A stretch of DNA of 64,000 bases from Pseudeuparius sepicola (taxonomy: Eukaryota; Arthropoda; Insecta; Coleoptera; Anthribidae). The position numbers and the translations under genes were made by a program. The DNA lies in contig OY987301.1 of the NCBI GenBank assembly GCA_963920635.1, positions 13,670,501 to 13,734,500 on the forward strand, written 5' to 3'. The notes below the pieces were generated by a model. The model saw only the letters and a program-made list of their open reading frames with translations, was not told the DNA's origin and did not search any database. Below are positions 22,847 to 35,030 of the stretch, one piece after another (the stretch's first letter is position 1; the number at the start of each line of letters is the position of its first letter).

Positions 22847-24108
22847 CAGCCTGTTCAGAAACGTGGAAAAATTAATTATTAAAATACAAGATCATTTGGC
22901 AATAATACCCCTTTGGACCCGCCGTAACGGTATGCCTATGGTTTTCCGAGGAATTTTCTATTTTGAACTTCATTATAAAACACATGGCAGCCTGTATAAA
23001 ATCATATCAAAACGCATTTTTTCGAATAATTGAAAACTCGGTTTTTCACATGAAGAACCCAGGATGACTCTCTGATTCATACCTTATTATTGTGAGAATA
23101 TGTGCCACATAATGCCCTTTGCAAGGCATACTGAGTAAAATCACGTCCAAAAATCTGTCACTATCTCCCGGTCCATTACAAAACAAATGGCACCCCCCTA
23201 GTTCAAAGGACTATATTAAGGGCTCTACAATTTCGCTTTTCGCTATATCTTTTAAAGGGCTTGATCAATTGTAATGATATTTTGCACACGTTCAATTATT
23301 TCACATAATATTATATTATAGTGCAATATCCGCAACCGCCAGAAGGAGCCACTTGTGCCCACCACACACATTTATTTTTTAAATTAATTTAAAAAAAAAA
23401 TTTAATTCTCTCAAAAAACTATTCTACTGTTTTTTTATTCATAAATTATGTTATAATAATCCAGATACCATTGCAAGCACAACATTCACACTTATTAATA
23501 TGTGCTATTGTTTGATATTTAGTTTACCTAAGTCTACGTTTTCTATCCCTTCAAGCGTTTTTTTTTTCAGAAATATTGGTATCAAAAGTATTGTTACTAA
23601 ATGATTTTATAAACTAAACTGAAACATACATAATTGAATAATTAAAACAAGTAACTGGATTATTGCCACTAATATTTAATACGCGTGGAACGTGTATGGT
23701 GGTTGAATTTTCCCAAACGATATAATTTATAAAAAAATAGTAGAATAGGTTTTTGTACAGAATTAAATTTTCTACAAAGCGGTTTAAATAAAACAAATCC
23801 GAGGAAAAAGTTCTGCGCATAATAAATGGGACAGGTCGGCATAATTGGCGCCCTCTGTTGGTTGCGGATATTGCACTTCAATATAATTATCTGAGATAAT
23901 TATCTATCAACGTGTGCAAAAGATCATTAAAATCGATCGAGCCGTTTTAAAGATATTGCAAAAAACGAAATGTAGAGCTCTTTTAGGGACCCGTAGGGTC
24001 CTTAACATAGAGCTTTAAACAAACAGAAAAAACATGGGGTCCCTTTATTTTTAGAGTAGAATATCACTGTAGAACGGATGCATTTGTTTCTGAATAACCC
24101 TGTACCTA
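22847..24108. mobile_element. old TIR/foldback element
   Basis: The termini CAGCCTGTTCAGAAAC and GTTTCTGAATAACCCTGTA are roughly inverted. Internal arms are clearer: 23212-23340 (GGGCTCTACAATTTCG, TTTTGCACACG, GTGCAATATCCGCAACC) mirrors 23858-23998. No coding sequence is recognisable, and it is diverged relative to the other foldbacks. Confidence 0.55.
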
Positions 24109-24783
24109 TATTATAGAGCACGTGTGATTTACCGTATGGAGCCGCAGGGGGCGAGGTTAATAAATTCATTAGGTTATTAGAATACTTCAATCGAGTCGTG
24201 GAAATATGTATAACAATAAATTAGAATTGTACTGTACGAGTTCAAGGTATAGACCGTTATCGATATAACTTGAATCTGTTACATGAGAATTCGATTTAAT
24301 AAATAAAAATGTTTTATCTGAAGTCTTATCTGAAGTCAGAACATATTAGGACTATATTGTTTATTGGCCTGACTATTTTAGATTGTCCAAAAATATACAT
24401 ACATACAAACACATACAGAATTATTTAACGCTATGTATGATATTTATAAACCATAAAAAAATCTCCGCCTAACAGGTCAATTATAATCTAGTTCTCTCTC
24501 AACTCTTCGATAATTGAAATAATTTCATTATTCACTCCGGTATTTCCAGCCATTTTAGAGCTCCACAGTAAACGTAGTATTTTTCTGTAGGTAGTGTAAG
24601 CATACCACCATTCTTTGTTTCAGATTTCCCCTTCGAATTAATACTAGTGGTTCCATTATCTCTCTAAATTTGATTGTCCAAAAATATACATACATAAATT
24701 CTAAAAAATTAAGATTTTCTTGAAATGGGGAGTTTGCTGTTCGGCCTGGCTTGCAAGTGATTTAACGGACACCTAATCGCTGG

Positions 24784-24996
24784 TTGACGCATATGGAAAA
24801 ATGCCGCTATCCTCGGGTGTCCGCTAACAGTACTTTATTGTGTATGGCTTTTGATCCAGACCTGGACGCACATAATTACAAGGTTTTTTCTCCTGCGCGG
24901 GCAGCGGGCAAATTGCACGCCGAGCAGGTGGTACTTAGGAGGGAGTTATTGCGTGAAAATTTGCACACCCGAGATGTTTACGAGTGTAATATCTAA
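24784..24996 (+). CDS. unclassified small open frame
   Basis: A 70-codon ATG frame in a locally GC-richer block encodes a charged product including PARAAGKLHAEQVVLRRELL. I do not recognise a family. The composition differs from the AT-rich surroundings, so it may be a fragment of a retroelement or of a captured exon. There is no visible promoter or splice context. It could equally be chance. Confidence 0.2.
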   Translation: MTHMEKCRYPRVSANSTLLCMAFDPDLDAHNYKVFSPARAAGKLHAEQVVLRRELLRENLHTRDVYECNI

Positions 24997-25070
24997 TCGG
25001 CACGGCAGGAACGGCTAGCCCCTTATCACGACTCCAACAATCGATGATCATCTGGAGTTTGGGGTGAATA

Positions 25071-25571
25071 CTAGGGAATATGCAATCCCAGGATCACGGG
25101 ATTCCGTATCATTTCGACATTTTTTACGATCCCGATGACCCCGGGATTTACATAAAAAATCCCAGGATTATTTTGTGATATTACAGATTGCTTTATCTCT
25201 AGTTTTGTTATTTCATGAGCCTTGGATTCTCTCAGAAATTTTCACTCTGCGGAAACACAAAATCCCATATTTGGATTAGTTCTTTAGAAGTAGGTAAGTT
25301 GATATTTTTTTGCATTAGTATCCTCTTTTTTTGAAGTTTATGAAAATTAATTAAGTACATAATATGTCTTTCAATAAACACTTAAAGTGCATAATATGTG
25401 TCGTTCAATAAACACTTAAAATGCAAGACCTACTCATTTAGTAATTATTCTAAAAAATACGAATATAATGCTATTACTGAAATCCCGGGATTCGATCCCG
25501 AGATCTCGTAATTTACAATCAATCATCCCGAAATCCCAGGATATTTTTTTTATCGGGATTGGATTCCCTAG
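25071..25571. mobile_element. TIR element with CTAGGGAAT ends
   Basis: CTAGGGAATATGCAATCCCA at the left mirrors TCGGGATTGGATTCCCTAG at the right. The subterminal regions are rich in CCCGGGATT / AATCCCGGG repeats in both orientations. The flanks (GTGAATA, GTGATTC) may be a decayed duplication. It is non-coding. Confidence 0.55.
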
Positions 25572-25744
25572 TGATTCGCAAAAATTAATTTCTGTTTTAA
25601 TGCCACAAAAAGTTCGTAAATAGTCTATAACTTATTTTTTAAAATCTGTATTTTTATTATACAGCCTCCAAATTAAAAAAGTTTATTGAACAAACTGGCA
25701 ATATTTTTCGGTATTCTAGTGATCCTAGAAATTTTTACCTACTG

Positions 25745-26247
25745 TACAGGGTGGAAAAACATCTTTTCACTAAAATAGCCACGAATATTGGTTGGTTTGT
25801 ATACTATCCAGCTAGTTTACAAACTATATGATTTGTCGCTAAAGTACAAACCACAAGAAAATGACACAAATTAACCGGCGTTTTTGGCTAGTTTACAAAC
25901 TATCCACAGTAGTTGGATAAAGTGTGAACTTAATATTGCTAGTAATACATAATATTTATTTACAAAGAATTATTTTACCATCGAAAACTAAATTAAGCAA
26001 AGGGAATTGGTTAGTTTACATACTAACCAACGAGTTGGTTATTATGTAGGTATTACTAGCAATATTAAGTTCACACTTTATCCAACTACTGTGGATAGTT
26101 TGTAAACTAGCCAAAAACGTTGGCTAATTTGTGTAATTTTCTTGTGGTTTGTACTTTAGCGAAAAATCTTATATAGTTTGTAAACTAGCTGGATAGTATA
26201 CAAACCAACCAATATTCGTGGCTATTTTAGTGAAAAGATGATTTTCC
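25745..26247. mobile_element. foldback built from TAGTTTACAAACTA palindromes
   Basis: The left end TACAGGGTGGAAAAACATCT leads into a region where CACGAATATTGGTTGGTTTG, CTATCCAGCTAGTTTACAAA and related blocks are all mirrored about a centre near 25990. The right arm stops at GATTTTCC without its CACCCTGTA. A third copy of the palindromic block follows at 26265-26310. It is chimeric or truncated against the next element. Confidence 0.75.
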
Positions 26248-26329
26248 ATCAAAATAACCAGACATTTGGATAGTTTGTATACTATCCAGCTAGTCTATAA
26301 ACTAGCCAAGTAAACACTTTAACCGTAAC

Positions 26330-28070
26330 ATATACAAATCGATAAAAAATGTATTTTGTGAGATATTTTCAAAAACCTTTTTTGTTCGAAAGGTCTTCAA
26401 AAAACGCTTCTTTTGACGTTTTTACTTTTGTCAAAATGCAAATCCAGGACGGCTACGATTTTTTTTATACCCCGATTTTCACAAAAACCATTTCGCGATT
26501 TTTTTATTTAAAATCTGACACAACAGCGTTAATCAGGACACCCCAAAACCCCCATATACTAAATTTGAACAAAAAATGTAGAGGGTGTTCGGTTTTACAC
26601 CGTGTTAAAGTTGAGCAAAATAGGGACTTCAAAGGCACCTGGCGAGTCAAGTGTGCCATGGAATTATTTCAAAACAGTGGAAGAATTAACAGGACCACCC
26701 AAAGTTTTGATGGAAGAAATTGCAAGAAGAAATATACAGGATGTTTTTCCTTACAGCGTCTCAAATTTCCGATTTTTTTCGAATTTTATGCTGGTCAAGT
26801 TTGCCTTGGATTATTGAAACAATGTTACTAAATGTAAAATAAATTAAATTTAAAAAAATATATAAAGAGTCATTCAGTCATTTCACTTGTGTTTACTAAC
26901 AATATTCTAGTTTTTGTTAGGTAATAATTTTAAAAAATCTGTCCAGACAGTTTAAATTCTTAATAAAAATATTCGCAAAAATCAGATCTGCCATGGAAAT
27001 TAAAAAACAAGTCAATACAATAAATTTGACAGTTCTGTAAACTTGTATACACAATGGAAGCGTTAACTTTGAGTGACAAAATTGAGATTATCAGATTAAC
27101 GGGTGAAAATGTGCGTTACCGTGAAGTTGCCAGGATATTTAATACGCGTCATGAACGGAATATCCACTATTCTACCGTAGCAAAAAGAAACAGAACATTT
27201 TTTGATCTAGCGGGTAAGTGAAGTTGAAGAGCTGGAAAATTAATAAAATGAAATGCAATTGTACTTATTGTCTTGTAGGAAATGTGTCTATAAAAAAGAC
27301 CAGAGGAAGTAATAACAACAACAGAACGTTTGAACAAATTTTAGAATATTTTCGGAACAATCCTAATAATTTCTTAAATGATGCAGTTAGGGATTTGCTG
27401 CTGAAAAGATCTACAATTTGGAAATGTTTAAAAATAAATAAATTAAACGCATTTAAAGCAAAATTTCTGCACACGTTAGACGTAGGAGACGTGGAACGAA
27501 GACTCGAATATTGTTTGTGGGCGCAAGGGGAATACCTGAATGATGCTAATTTTCTTACATTTAGTAACATTGTTTCAATAATCCAAGGCAAACTTGACCA
27601 GCATAAAATTCGAAAAAAATCGGAAATTTGAGACGCTGTATATTTCTTCTTGCAATTTCTTCCATCAACACTTTGGGTGGTCCTGTTAATTCTTAAACTG
27701 TTTTGAAATAATTCCATGGCACACTTGACTCGCCAGGTGCCTTTGAAGTCCCTATTTTGCTCAACTTTAACACGGTGTACAACCGAACACCCTCTACATT
27801 TTTTGTTCAAATTTAGTATATGGGGGTTTTGGGGTGTCCTGATTAACGCTGTTGTGTCACATTTTAAATAAAAAAATCGCTAAATGGTTTTTGTGAAAAT
27901 CGGGGTATAAAAAAATCGTAACCGTCCCCGGATTTGCATTTTGACAAAAGTAAAAACGTCAAAAGAAGCGTTTTTTGAAGACCTTTCGAACAAAAAAAAA
28001 GGTTTTTGAAAATATCTCACAAAATACATTTTTTATCGATTTGAGTACACTTAAAAGTAGACACCCTGTA
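26330..28070 (+). mobile_element. long-TIR mariner-like element (family I) with N-terminal transposase remnant
   Basis: The arms of roughly 500 bp (26335-26840 and about 27560-28050) are inverted: AAATCGATAAAAAATGTATT at the left mirrors AATACATTTTTTATCGATTT at the right. The right end reads ACACCCTGTA at 28070. The left terminus is lost where it meets the 25745 foldback. Between the arms lies a DUF4817-type transposase N-terminal half. The plus and minus open frames inside the arms (26349-26831, 27265-27810) are arm sequence, not genes. Confidence 0.82.
27054..27631 (+). pseudogene. DUF4817-type mariner transposase, N-terminal half with intron
   Basis: Exon 1 (27054-27213) starts MEALTLSDKIEIIRLTGENV and continues REVARIFNTRH, a DUF4817-like helix-turn-helix. 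The donor G|GTAAGT at 27214 and acceptor TCTTGTAG at 27278 define a 65-bp phase 1 intron. Exon 2 (27279-27631) encodes TFEQILEYFRNNPNNFL, then RSTIWKCLK and DVERRLEYCLWAQGEYLN. In this family such a stretch precedes the first catalytic Asp. The frame then runs straight into the right TIR and stops, so the whole catalytic DDE/D core is deleted and the protein would be at most a DNA-binding fragment. Confidence 0.75.
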
Positions 28071-28089
28071 TGTCAGTTGACTAGAAACG

Positions 28090-28310
28090 CGTGCATTTTG
28101 ATGCTTTTGCCCCCTCTATCCCCGGTTGTTCCTCCGAGGCCGGGCCTCAGCGGGCCACCGGCGCAATCGGTCGCATCTCAGTCACGACCTTCCTCACTGG
28201 CGGCGCACGTGACCGAGCTGACCGCGCGTGCGTGCTCACCGCTCACGTTATGTAAAGCGCGCCGGTCGGCGGGACGCGGCGCTGAGAGCGAGCGTCCGAT
28301 GTAAGGCAAC
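28090..28310. other. GC- and CpG-rich island in AT-rich intron
   Basis: About 220 bp of CpG-dense sequence (GGCGGCGCACGTGACCGAGC, GCGCGCCGGTCGGCGGGACG) directly follows a transposon end. No convincing coding frame is seen in either strand. It could be an alternative promoter, a conserved regulatory block or a repeat of unknown kind. Confidence 0.4.
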
Positions 28311-29124
28311 TTTTGAAATGGAAAATCGACAAAAAATAAACAATTTTAATATTCGCTTAAAATGCGAACGGGGTAACTGATGGTTTTTATTTAGTCGGAC
28401 ATGGTTTGTCGTCTTTGGGGTTAATTAAATTATTACTGTCATCAGGCACCTGTCTTCACTTTAATCCGTAGCCGAATTCGAGCGGATGACCAGGTTGAAC
28501 CAGGTTATAAAATTTAAATTTTGAGTAAATTTTACAAATTTATTTATTTGATCAAGGGCCATAAAGAGTGACATTTTTCAAAAATAAAAAAGTTTATCCT
28601 TTTGTCAACTCAATCCGTGGAACACTGTATATAAATACAATACATTATCTTTAACAAATTTGCAATTTAATCTTCAATTTTATTACTAAGTCGTATTTGT
28701 TGGCAAACTTACAGTTTAGTTGCGATCTTCATTACACTTTTCACTTTTTCATAATTAAACTGTGAATTTTGCCAAGAAGTAAGTACGATTTAGTATAGGA
28801 GGAACTTTTCAAATAACTCGTCATTTGTTTAGTAAATTCCTCACTTCGCGTGTATATCACAGACCAACTTTAATACATATCATACGAGACTCCTGTAGCT
28901 TGTTATCCCCATGAAATCTATCCCAAATTATTTTTCATCCACCAAATTTATGTGACTTTTGAAAAATTATTTTTCTGCTAAAAAATGATATTATTGTCCT
29001 AACTCTCCCAATGCAGGAACTCTAGGTAAAACATCATTGGTTTTCTTGAAATAGGGTGTCAAAAGATTGTCGAATTCTATCCGTTCCATTTTGAAAGCGA
29101 ACAATTTTTGGTACATAGTTCATA

Positions 29125-29528
29125 TAGAGGGTGCCCAACTTTAAAACTGTACAAATCCGTAAAATCTTAATTTTTGGAGATAATCGCCTAACCTTGTTTT
29201 GTATGAAAGGCCTTCGAAAATCGCTTCTTTTGACCTTCCTGCCATTTTCAAAATGCAAATCCAGGGCTGGCTGCGTTTTTTTATCCCCTTGATTTTCAAG
29301 AAAACCATTTAGCGATTTTTTTATTTAAAATCTGACCCCACAGCGTTAATCAGAACACCCCAAAACCCCCATATATCACATTTGAATAAAAAATATACAG
29401 GGAGTTCCATTCTGCAGTCAGAAGAAGCGGTTTTTGAAGGCCTTTCAAACAAAAAAAAAGTTTAGGCGATTATCTCCAAAAATAAAGATTTTACTGATTT
29501 GTACAGTTTTAAAGTTGGACACCCTGTA
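29125..29528. mobile_element. TIR element (family J)
   Basis: The left end TAGAGGGTGCCCAACTTTAA and the right end TTAAAGTTGGACACCCTGTA are inverted. The arms share GATAATCGCCTAA, AAGGCCTTCGAAAA and further sequence. The interior, CCCCAAAACCCCCATAT, also occurs in family I, so the two families are related. Confidence 0.78.
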
Positions 29529-29816
29529 GGCAATTTTTTGTCACTTTAAATGGTACAATTATTTTGGAACATTTCAAAGCGGTAGAATAATTTTTTTTTT
29601 CAATTTTGTTGCAAAATGAAAGATGCACTACAATGATGAACCTACAAGACCGAAAAGATAAGCCTAAAAAGAGTATAAAACCCATTGTGCAACCCCGCCC
29701 CTATACAAATCGTTTTATACGAAATTGTTGCACTTCAGCAACTTGACTGTACCAAGTTTCATTTAAATTGCATAACTTCTGTAGAAGTTATTTTGAAAAA
29801 TATGTTTTTGCAACTG

Positions 29817-31373
29817 TACAGGGTGGGCCAAATTGGACACTTTTAAAGGGAGACTCCTATTTTTGACGGAGATAGACGAAAACTGATATCGGTGTCTGAG
29901 GCTCATTTTTTATGATAAACTTAATGGCGAAAATCGCAAATCTATATCTGTCACCGTTCTTGAGTTACAGGGCGTTTCTCGAAAATGTGCGTTTTTGAAA
30001 AGTGGCCGTAACTTTTTTCGGGTTGAAAATTTTGTGTTTCTGTAAAAACATTCTTAAAGCACTTTTTTTACGTAGAATCCAATGCTGCTACTACATTTTT
30101 TTTTCTAGTCAATGGTTTAAGAGTTACCGATAAAAAAATACTATTTTTAAATGGAACACCCTGTATATTTTTGCATTTTTTAATAGAGCAAAAAATTACC
30201 ATTCCAAAAATATATAATACTTAATGATTTACTTAAGTAGTTATCAATTACTAATAGCTTTTATGATTTCATGTGTATATATTTGGAATCACGCCCTTTC
30301 AACAAGTAGGCTTTGGACGGTGAGACAATGAAACAATCGTGAAAAAATGTTTACTGTTACCTACCTGTCAAATTTTCAGTTAGGCTGTTTAGGCAGGGTA
30401 AAGAATTTTCTATTTTTGTGTAATTTATGAACCTTATAACATACCTACCATGAAATTTGAGTTATGAAAAATTGGATGTTATGATAGTCTGTTTATACAA
30501 TACGGGGAAAATGCCTATCTCTGTTTAACTCGTACCTACCTTTTTGGCCTACTATTAATCAAATCTATCAACTATTATTACTCTAACACTATTAATCAAA
30601 TTGTGTCGCAATTTTGCAAAAGTGTGCTTGAAAGGATGTCTTCTCTCTGGATACCGCTCGAAGTATAAATTGCTGATTTTTCCCCGGATTGTATAAAACA
30701 GACTATCATATCCCATTTTTCATAACTTTCAAATTTCATTGTAGGTATGTTATAAAGTTTATAAATTACACAAAAATAGAAAAATCTTTACCCTGCCTAA
30801 ACAGCCTAACTGAAAATTTGACAGGTAGGTAACAGTAAACATTTTTCCACGGTTGTTTCATTGTCTCACCGTCCAAAGCCTACTTGTTGAAAGGGCGTGC
30901 TTCCAATTATACACACATGAAATCATAAAAGCTATTAGTAATTGATAACTACTTAAGTAAATCATTAAGTGTTATATATTTTTAGAATGGTAATTTTTTG
31001 CTCTATTAAAAAATGCAAAAATATACAGGGTGTTCCATTTAAAAAATAATATTTTTTTATCGGTAACTCTTAAACCATTGACTAGAAAAAAAAAATGTAG
31101 TAGCAGCATTGGATTCTACGTAAAAAAGTGATTTAAGAATGTTTTTACAGAAAGACAAAATTTTCAACCCGAAAAAAGTTACGGCCACTTTTCGAAAACG
31201 CACATTTTCGAAAAACGCCCTGTAACTCAGGAACGGTGACATATATCGATTTGCGGTTTTCGCCATTAAGTTTATCATAAAAAATGAGCCTCAGACACCG
31301 ATATCAGTTTTCGTCTATCTCCGTCAAAAATAGGAGTTTCCCTTTAAAAGTGCCCAATTTGGCCCACCCTGTA
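29817..31373. mobile_element. 1.56-kb composite palindrome (family K)
   Basis: TACAGGGTGGGCCAAATTGG at 29817 mirrors CCAATTTGGCCCACCCTGTA at 31373. The pairing runs with few mismatches for roughly 700 bp each side, leaving a loop of about 165 bp (30516-30680). Each arm opens with a self-contained 350-bp unit bounded by TACAGGGTG and CACCCTGTA (29817-30165, and inverted at 31024-31373). The spacer between those two units is itself palindromic. No coding sequence is evident. Confidence 0.88.
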
Positions 31374-31599
31374 CATTGCTGGGCAACCGCGGATCTGCTC
31401 AATACACACACCGAGTTGCCAAAATTGGTCTATTTTACACTGTTAAAAAATTAGTAGTTACGGAATATCCACTGGTAGGGAAGGTCTAGACTCTAGACCT
31501 TCCTCTAGAGCCTTGAGTAGTCTAGGCAATTGGCTAACTGCGCCACTGTAACGCCGAAGATTGATTATCTACCTACTTGGTGATTACTGGGCGTTATCT

Positions 31600-31860
31600 A
31601 AATTCGGTTTTTGCGCTAGGTAGCGCCGCGCCGCGGAGTTGTTAGCTTCGCTCCTCGTTAACATTCCCTCATGCCAGCATCCATTTTCTGGTCGGTAATT
31701 TTAAGACTTATCCGGCCGTCGGAAGGGCCGTACGCGCGCTTTAAGTGAACTTAATTGCCCGTGCGCCGGCCGGTTTTGTTGCTTTTTTGGAAAATTCGCG
31801 ACGGTAAGCCGGGAACCCGCGTAAGTGCCAGTTGTTATAGGCGGGAAACTGGGTGACGTT
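31600..31860. other. GC-rich non-repetitive block
   Basis: The sequence around GGCCGTCGGAAGGGCCGTAC and GCGCCGGCCGGTTTTG is much richer in G+C than the flanks, has no TIR or transposon hallmark and no ORF. It is a candidate intronic regulatory element, judged on composition alone. Confidence 0.3.
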
Positions 31861-31994
31861 TTTCCCTACGTTATGTTAATAAAGGTGGAAATTAATTCGA
31901 AACTGTAAATCTCTGTCTGCAAAGAAATCAAATAACAAACTACTGGGCCGTACAAGTTGTAAAAATTATGCTGGTCCACTCTGGACCAACACTA

Positions 31995-32664
31995 TACAGG
32001 GTGATTCAGTTTTATTCTGCGACAATTCAACACGTGATAGAAAACCAAAAAATAACCGCACTTAAACTATATCATTTTAAGGCCTTATAAAAAAGTTACA
32101 GGGTGTTAAAATTGTAAGATATATGTGGAATTTATTGAATATTTACCAAACTAGTTGAGATATTTAAGTCATATTTGGTACGCGTTATAACGGCATGGGT
32201 TAGCATAAAACCTGTTAATATCAAACATTGAACAGAAGTAGAAGTGGGTAATTAGTATAATTGTTTTAGGAAAAAATGAACCACCTTGTATAACAATAAA
32301 ATGTATTGAATTTCTTATGTAAATTTTAATTGTAAACAAAAACGTTTTCTTAGCATTTTTTCATATGTGTCATGGTTTCATAGCAAATTTGATTTTTTCG
32401 TATTATTTCGGGGTACTTCTGAAAAATTAACTTAAAACTTCGCTCCATAAGTAACACTCAAAGCAGAAAAAAATGTGTTTCTTACTTTAAATACAGTAAC
32501 TTTTCCCAATAAACTTACCCATTCAAGGTTTTACTTTTCAAGATACAGAGCGTAACATTAATTGTATCTTCCTTAAATGTATTAGACCCTGTATCTTCAA
32601 AAGTATAGTTTTGGTTTTCTATCACCTGTTGAAGTGTCGCAGAATAAAACTGACTCACCCTGTA
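31995..32664. mobile_element. long-TIR element (family D, copy 2, internally deleted)
   Basis: TACAGGGTGATTCAGTTTTA and AAAACTGACTCACCCTGTA are the termini. The left arm matches copy 1 at length (CAAACTAGTTGAGATATTTA), but most of the right arm has been deleted, leaving 670 bp. Confidence 0.85.
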
Positions 32665-32945
32665 TTAAAGACTTGGGTCTATGATAAGGAATTTAAAATA
32701 TATTAAAATACAATAAAATGATTGTCTGTGATGCCCCTTTCATTTGGCAAGTTTATATGGCATACTTAGATAGAAAAGCGAGTCTAAAAAACAAGCAAGA
32801 GTGTTTTGGTGCCTTTTGGTTTGAAATGAAGTCCATGGCTAGTTGTAGTGTAAGTAAGTACAGAACGCATTAGATGAACTGTCTCCTGAGTAGTCCTGAG
32901 TATCCAACCAAAAGATCACACTCGAACTCTTGGTACGAATTGCGC

Positions 32946-33358
32946 TATAGGGTGGTTTCCTAAACAATAGGGGTGGTTTCCTAAACATTTTTTAGAGTAA
33001 AATGACAGGACAGGGCATTATATTATTTAATTAATTTTTGTCATATTATAATGCCCTGTATTAGAGACAAAAAAATATATAAGGAAAAGTTGACCAGAAG
33101 TTTATCCTCGAAAACCAGAAGTTCATCCTCTAAAACTTTTATTAAAGTCATTTAAAAAAAATGTTTACAAGCCCATCCCTGCTGCTTGAGGAATTTTTGT
33201 CATAAAAGTAATGCGCTGTAACTCGTTATGTACTAGAGATACAAAAAAAATATGAAGAAAAGTCGTTCATACTTTGATCCCTTACAACTTTTATTAGGGT
33301 CATTTTACTCTAAAAATGTTTAGGAAACCACCCATGTTTTTTAGGAAACCATCCTATA
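32946..33358. mobile_element. TIR element with doubled GGTGGTTTCCTAAAC ends
   Basis: TATAGGGTGGTTTCCTAAAC is followed at once by a second GGGGTGGTTTCCTAAAC, and both are mirrored at the right (GTTTAGGAAACCACCC, TTAGGAAACCATCCTATA). An inner inverted pair around AGGGCATTATA / TATAATGCCCT also occurs. It is non-coding. Confidence 0.75.
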
Positions 33359-34536
33359 GCTCAACTTTATTGGACTATTTTCAATTTTTTCTTTATATAG
33401 TGGACCATTGGTTCGCTTTGGGCCTTCTTTTAAATCTAATTTCATTCTTGCATGCGATACTAAATCATGAATTCTGGCTTCTCTTTAATTTAGAAGATTT
33501 TCGTATATTTCAATTGCATACCTACAAACAATTGATATCGACAATGAGTAATTATTTTATAATTTTTTCAAACTCAAAATCCCAAAGCAGCGACCAGAGC
33601 TATCAATATTCAGTTAAATGCTGCAAATTTTCCTCCTTTATCAAATATGGACATTGTTACCTATTTAGTGCTTACAATAAGCTGTTATACAAAAAAACCT
33701 TCAAAAACATAAATCATTGAGTGAAATATTAAGACAAGGCTTAAATTTCTTCAAATATTTGGATTTCTGTTAGTTTACATGTGGGGCATTAAAAATCAAA
33801 TACAACATTGTGTTGTTGGAATGATAAGCTGATTCCGAAGAACAATAATTTACAGCGGTCTCTAAAAAAATTTAGCAGTCCGCAAACAACAATGAAATAC
33901 GACGTCATGCTCGGGTCTTTAATGTTGGTACACTCCGTCGCGCCTTGAGAAGCAATATAGTTCTAAATCGTTATTAGAAGCTTAGAAATCAGACAGGCCT
34001 ATCGCCTGTCAAAATATAAATGGCTCATTTATCTTCCAATATGCGCATCACGAAAAAACCAATAATCACCGCACCAGTAGGTATTTCCCCTGCGAAAACA
34101 TGTTTTTTCTTCTCCGAAAACATAAAATCGAACCTGTACATAAGACTGTGCGAACGGCCTAACAGTATCTCCACGGCCGTATGCCTGTGAGGCCCAATCG
34201 AATTACACACATTTCTGTGTTCGACGAAATTGGCCTTGATTCGAGTGATTGCGTGAAAATTTGCGCATTGGAATCGCCCGAGGCCCGGCCGCATATCCCT
34301 ACGAACAATCGTCATGCACGACCGAGGGAACCGCGACTTCTACTGACCAAGTTTTTAAGTGCCGGGTACTCGTAGATAATTGGCGAGGTATGTGAATGCG
34401 AAGTGGTTTGTATGTACGAGTACTACCGCGAGACACAAGGTCCATGTCAAGGCCTACTGTAAAGACAGGCCCTGGCGCACAAAAATCACGTGACCATCTT
34501 AGGCCGACGTTACATGTCATTTTGTCACATAACTGA

Positions 34537-35030
34537 AAGCGGCAGCTTGGGTTTTGAGAAGTTTTAAATGTTTAAATTGTTTTTAAACGTGTTAGTTTAT
34601 ATTTTAGAAACAAGTTTGTGTCTAGTGCGCGTGTGTCTTGGCGGAGGGGAACCGCCCAGGTGTTATTATGGCCTCTGGGTGGGAGTCGTGCCGTCCAAGA
34701 GTATTGGTGCCGCTCGCACCGACGCGTGAGCGCTGTAAAGGGGAATTCTCCCCCGAACCACAGAATAGGGAGCCCGGAATTCCGGAAAGGACTTTTATGG
34801 ACATGGACCGTATTGGACAGTGGAGCCTGAGACACAGGGGTGAACTGCTTACGGGAGATCCGCGAGTTCAGACGGGTGGCTGGAAGCCGTTCCCGTTGAT
34901 CACGTTCGGGTTTGTGTATTTATTGTATTCACCATTCACCTTGTGCGAAATAAATCAGTGTTGTAACCGTTGATTTTCGTTGTCGACCCACGCCCCGATA
35001 CGGTTTCTATTCGGTCTTTCACGCTGCCGA
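34537..35030. mobile_element. candidate 494-bp element with 8-bp duplication
   Basis: The flanks ATAACTGA (34529-34536) and ACAACTGA (35031-35038) match at 7 of 8. The ends CGGCAGCTTG and (reverse) CGGCAGCGTG form a short TIR. The interior is GC-richer than the surroundings and contains AATAAA near 34949. A solo LTR was considered, but TG...CA ends with a matching short duplication are not seen. Confidence 0.4.

Noticed and set aside
26349..27810. 160- and 181-codon frames in the arms of the 26330-28070 element
   Set aside because: They are the same arm sequence read in opposite directions because the arms are inverted repeats. Neither matches a transposase, and only the central plus-strand frame does.
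33316..33720. 134-codon plus frame starting MFRKPPMFFRKPSYS
   Set aside because: It begins inside the right TIR of the 32946-33358 element and runs into AT-rich DNA. No family resemblance.
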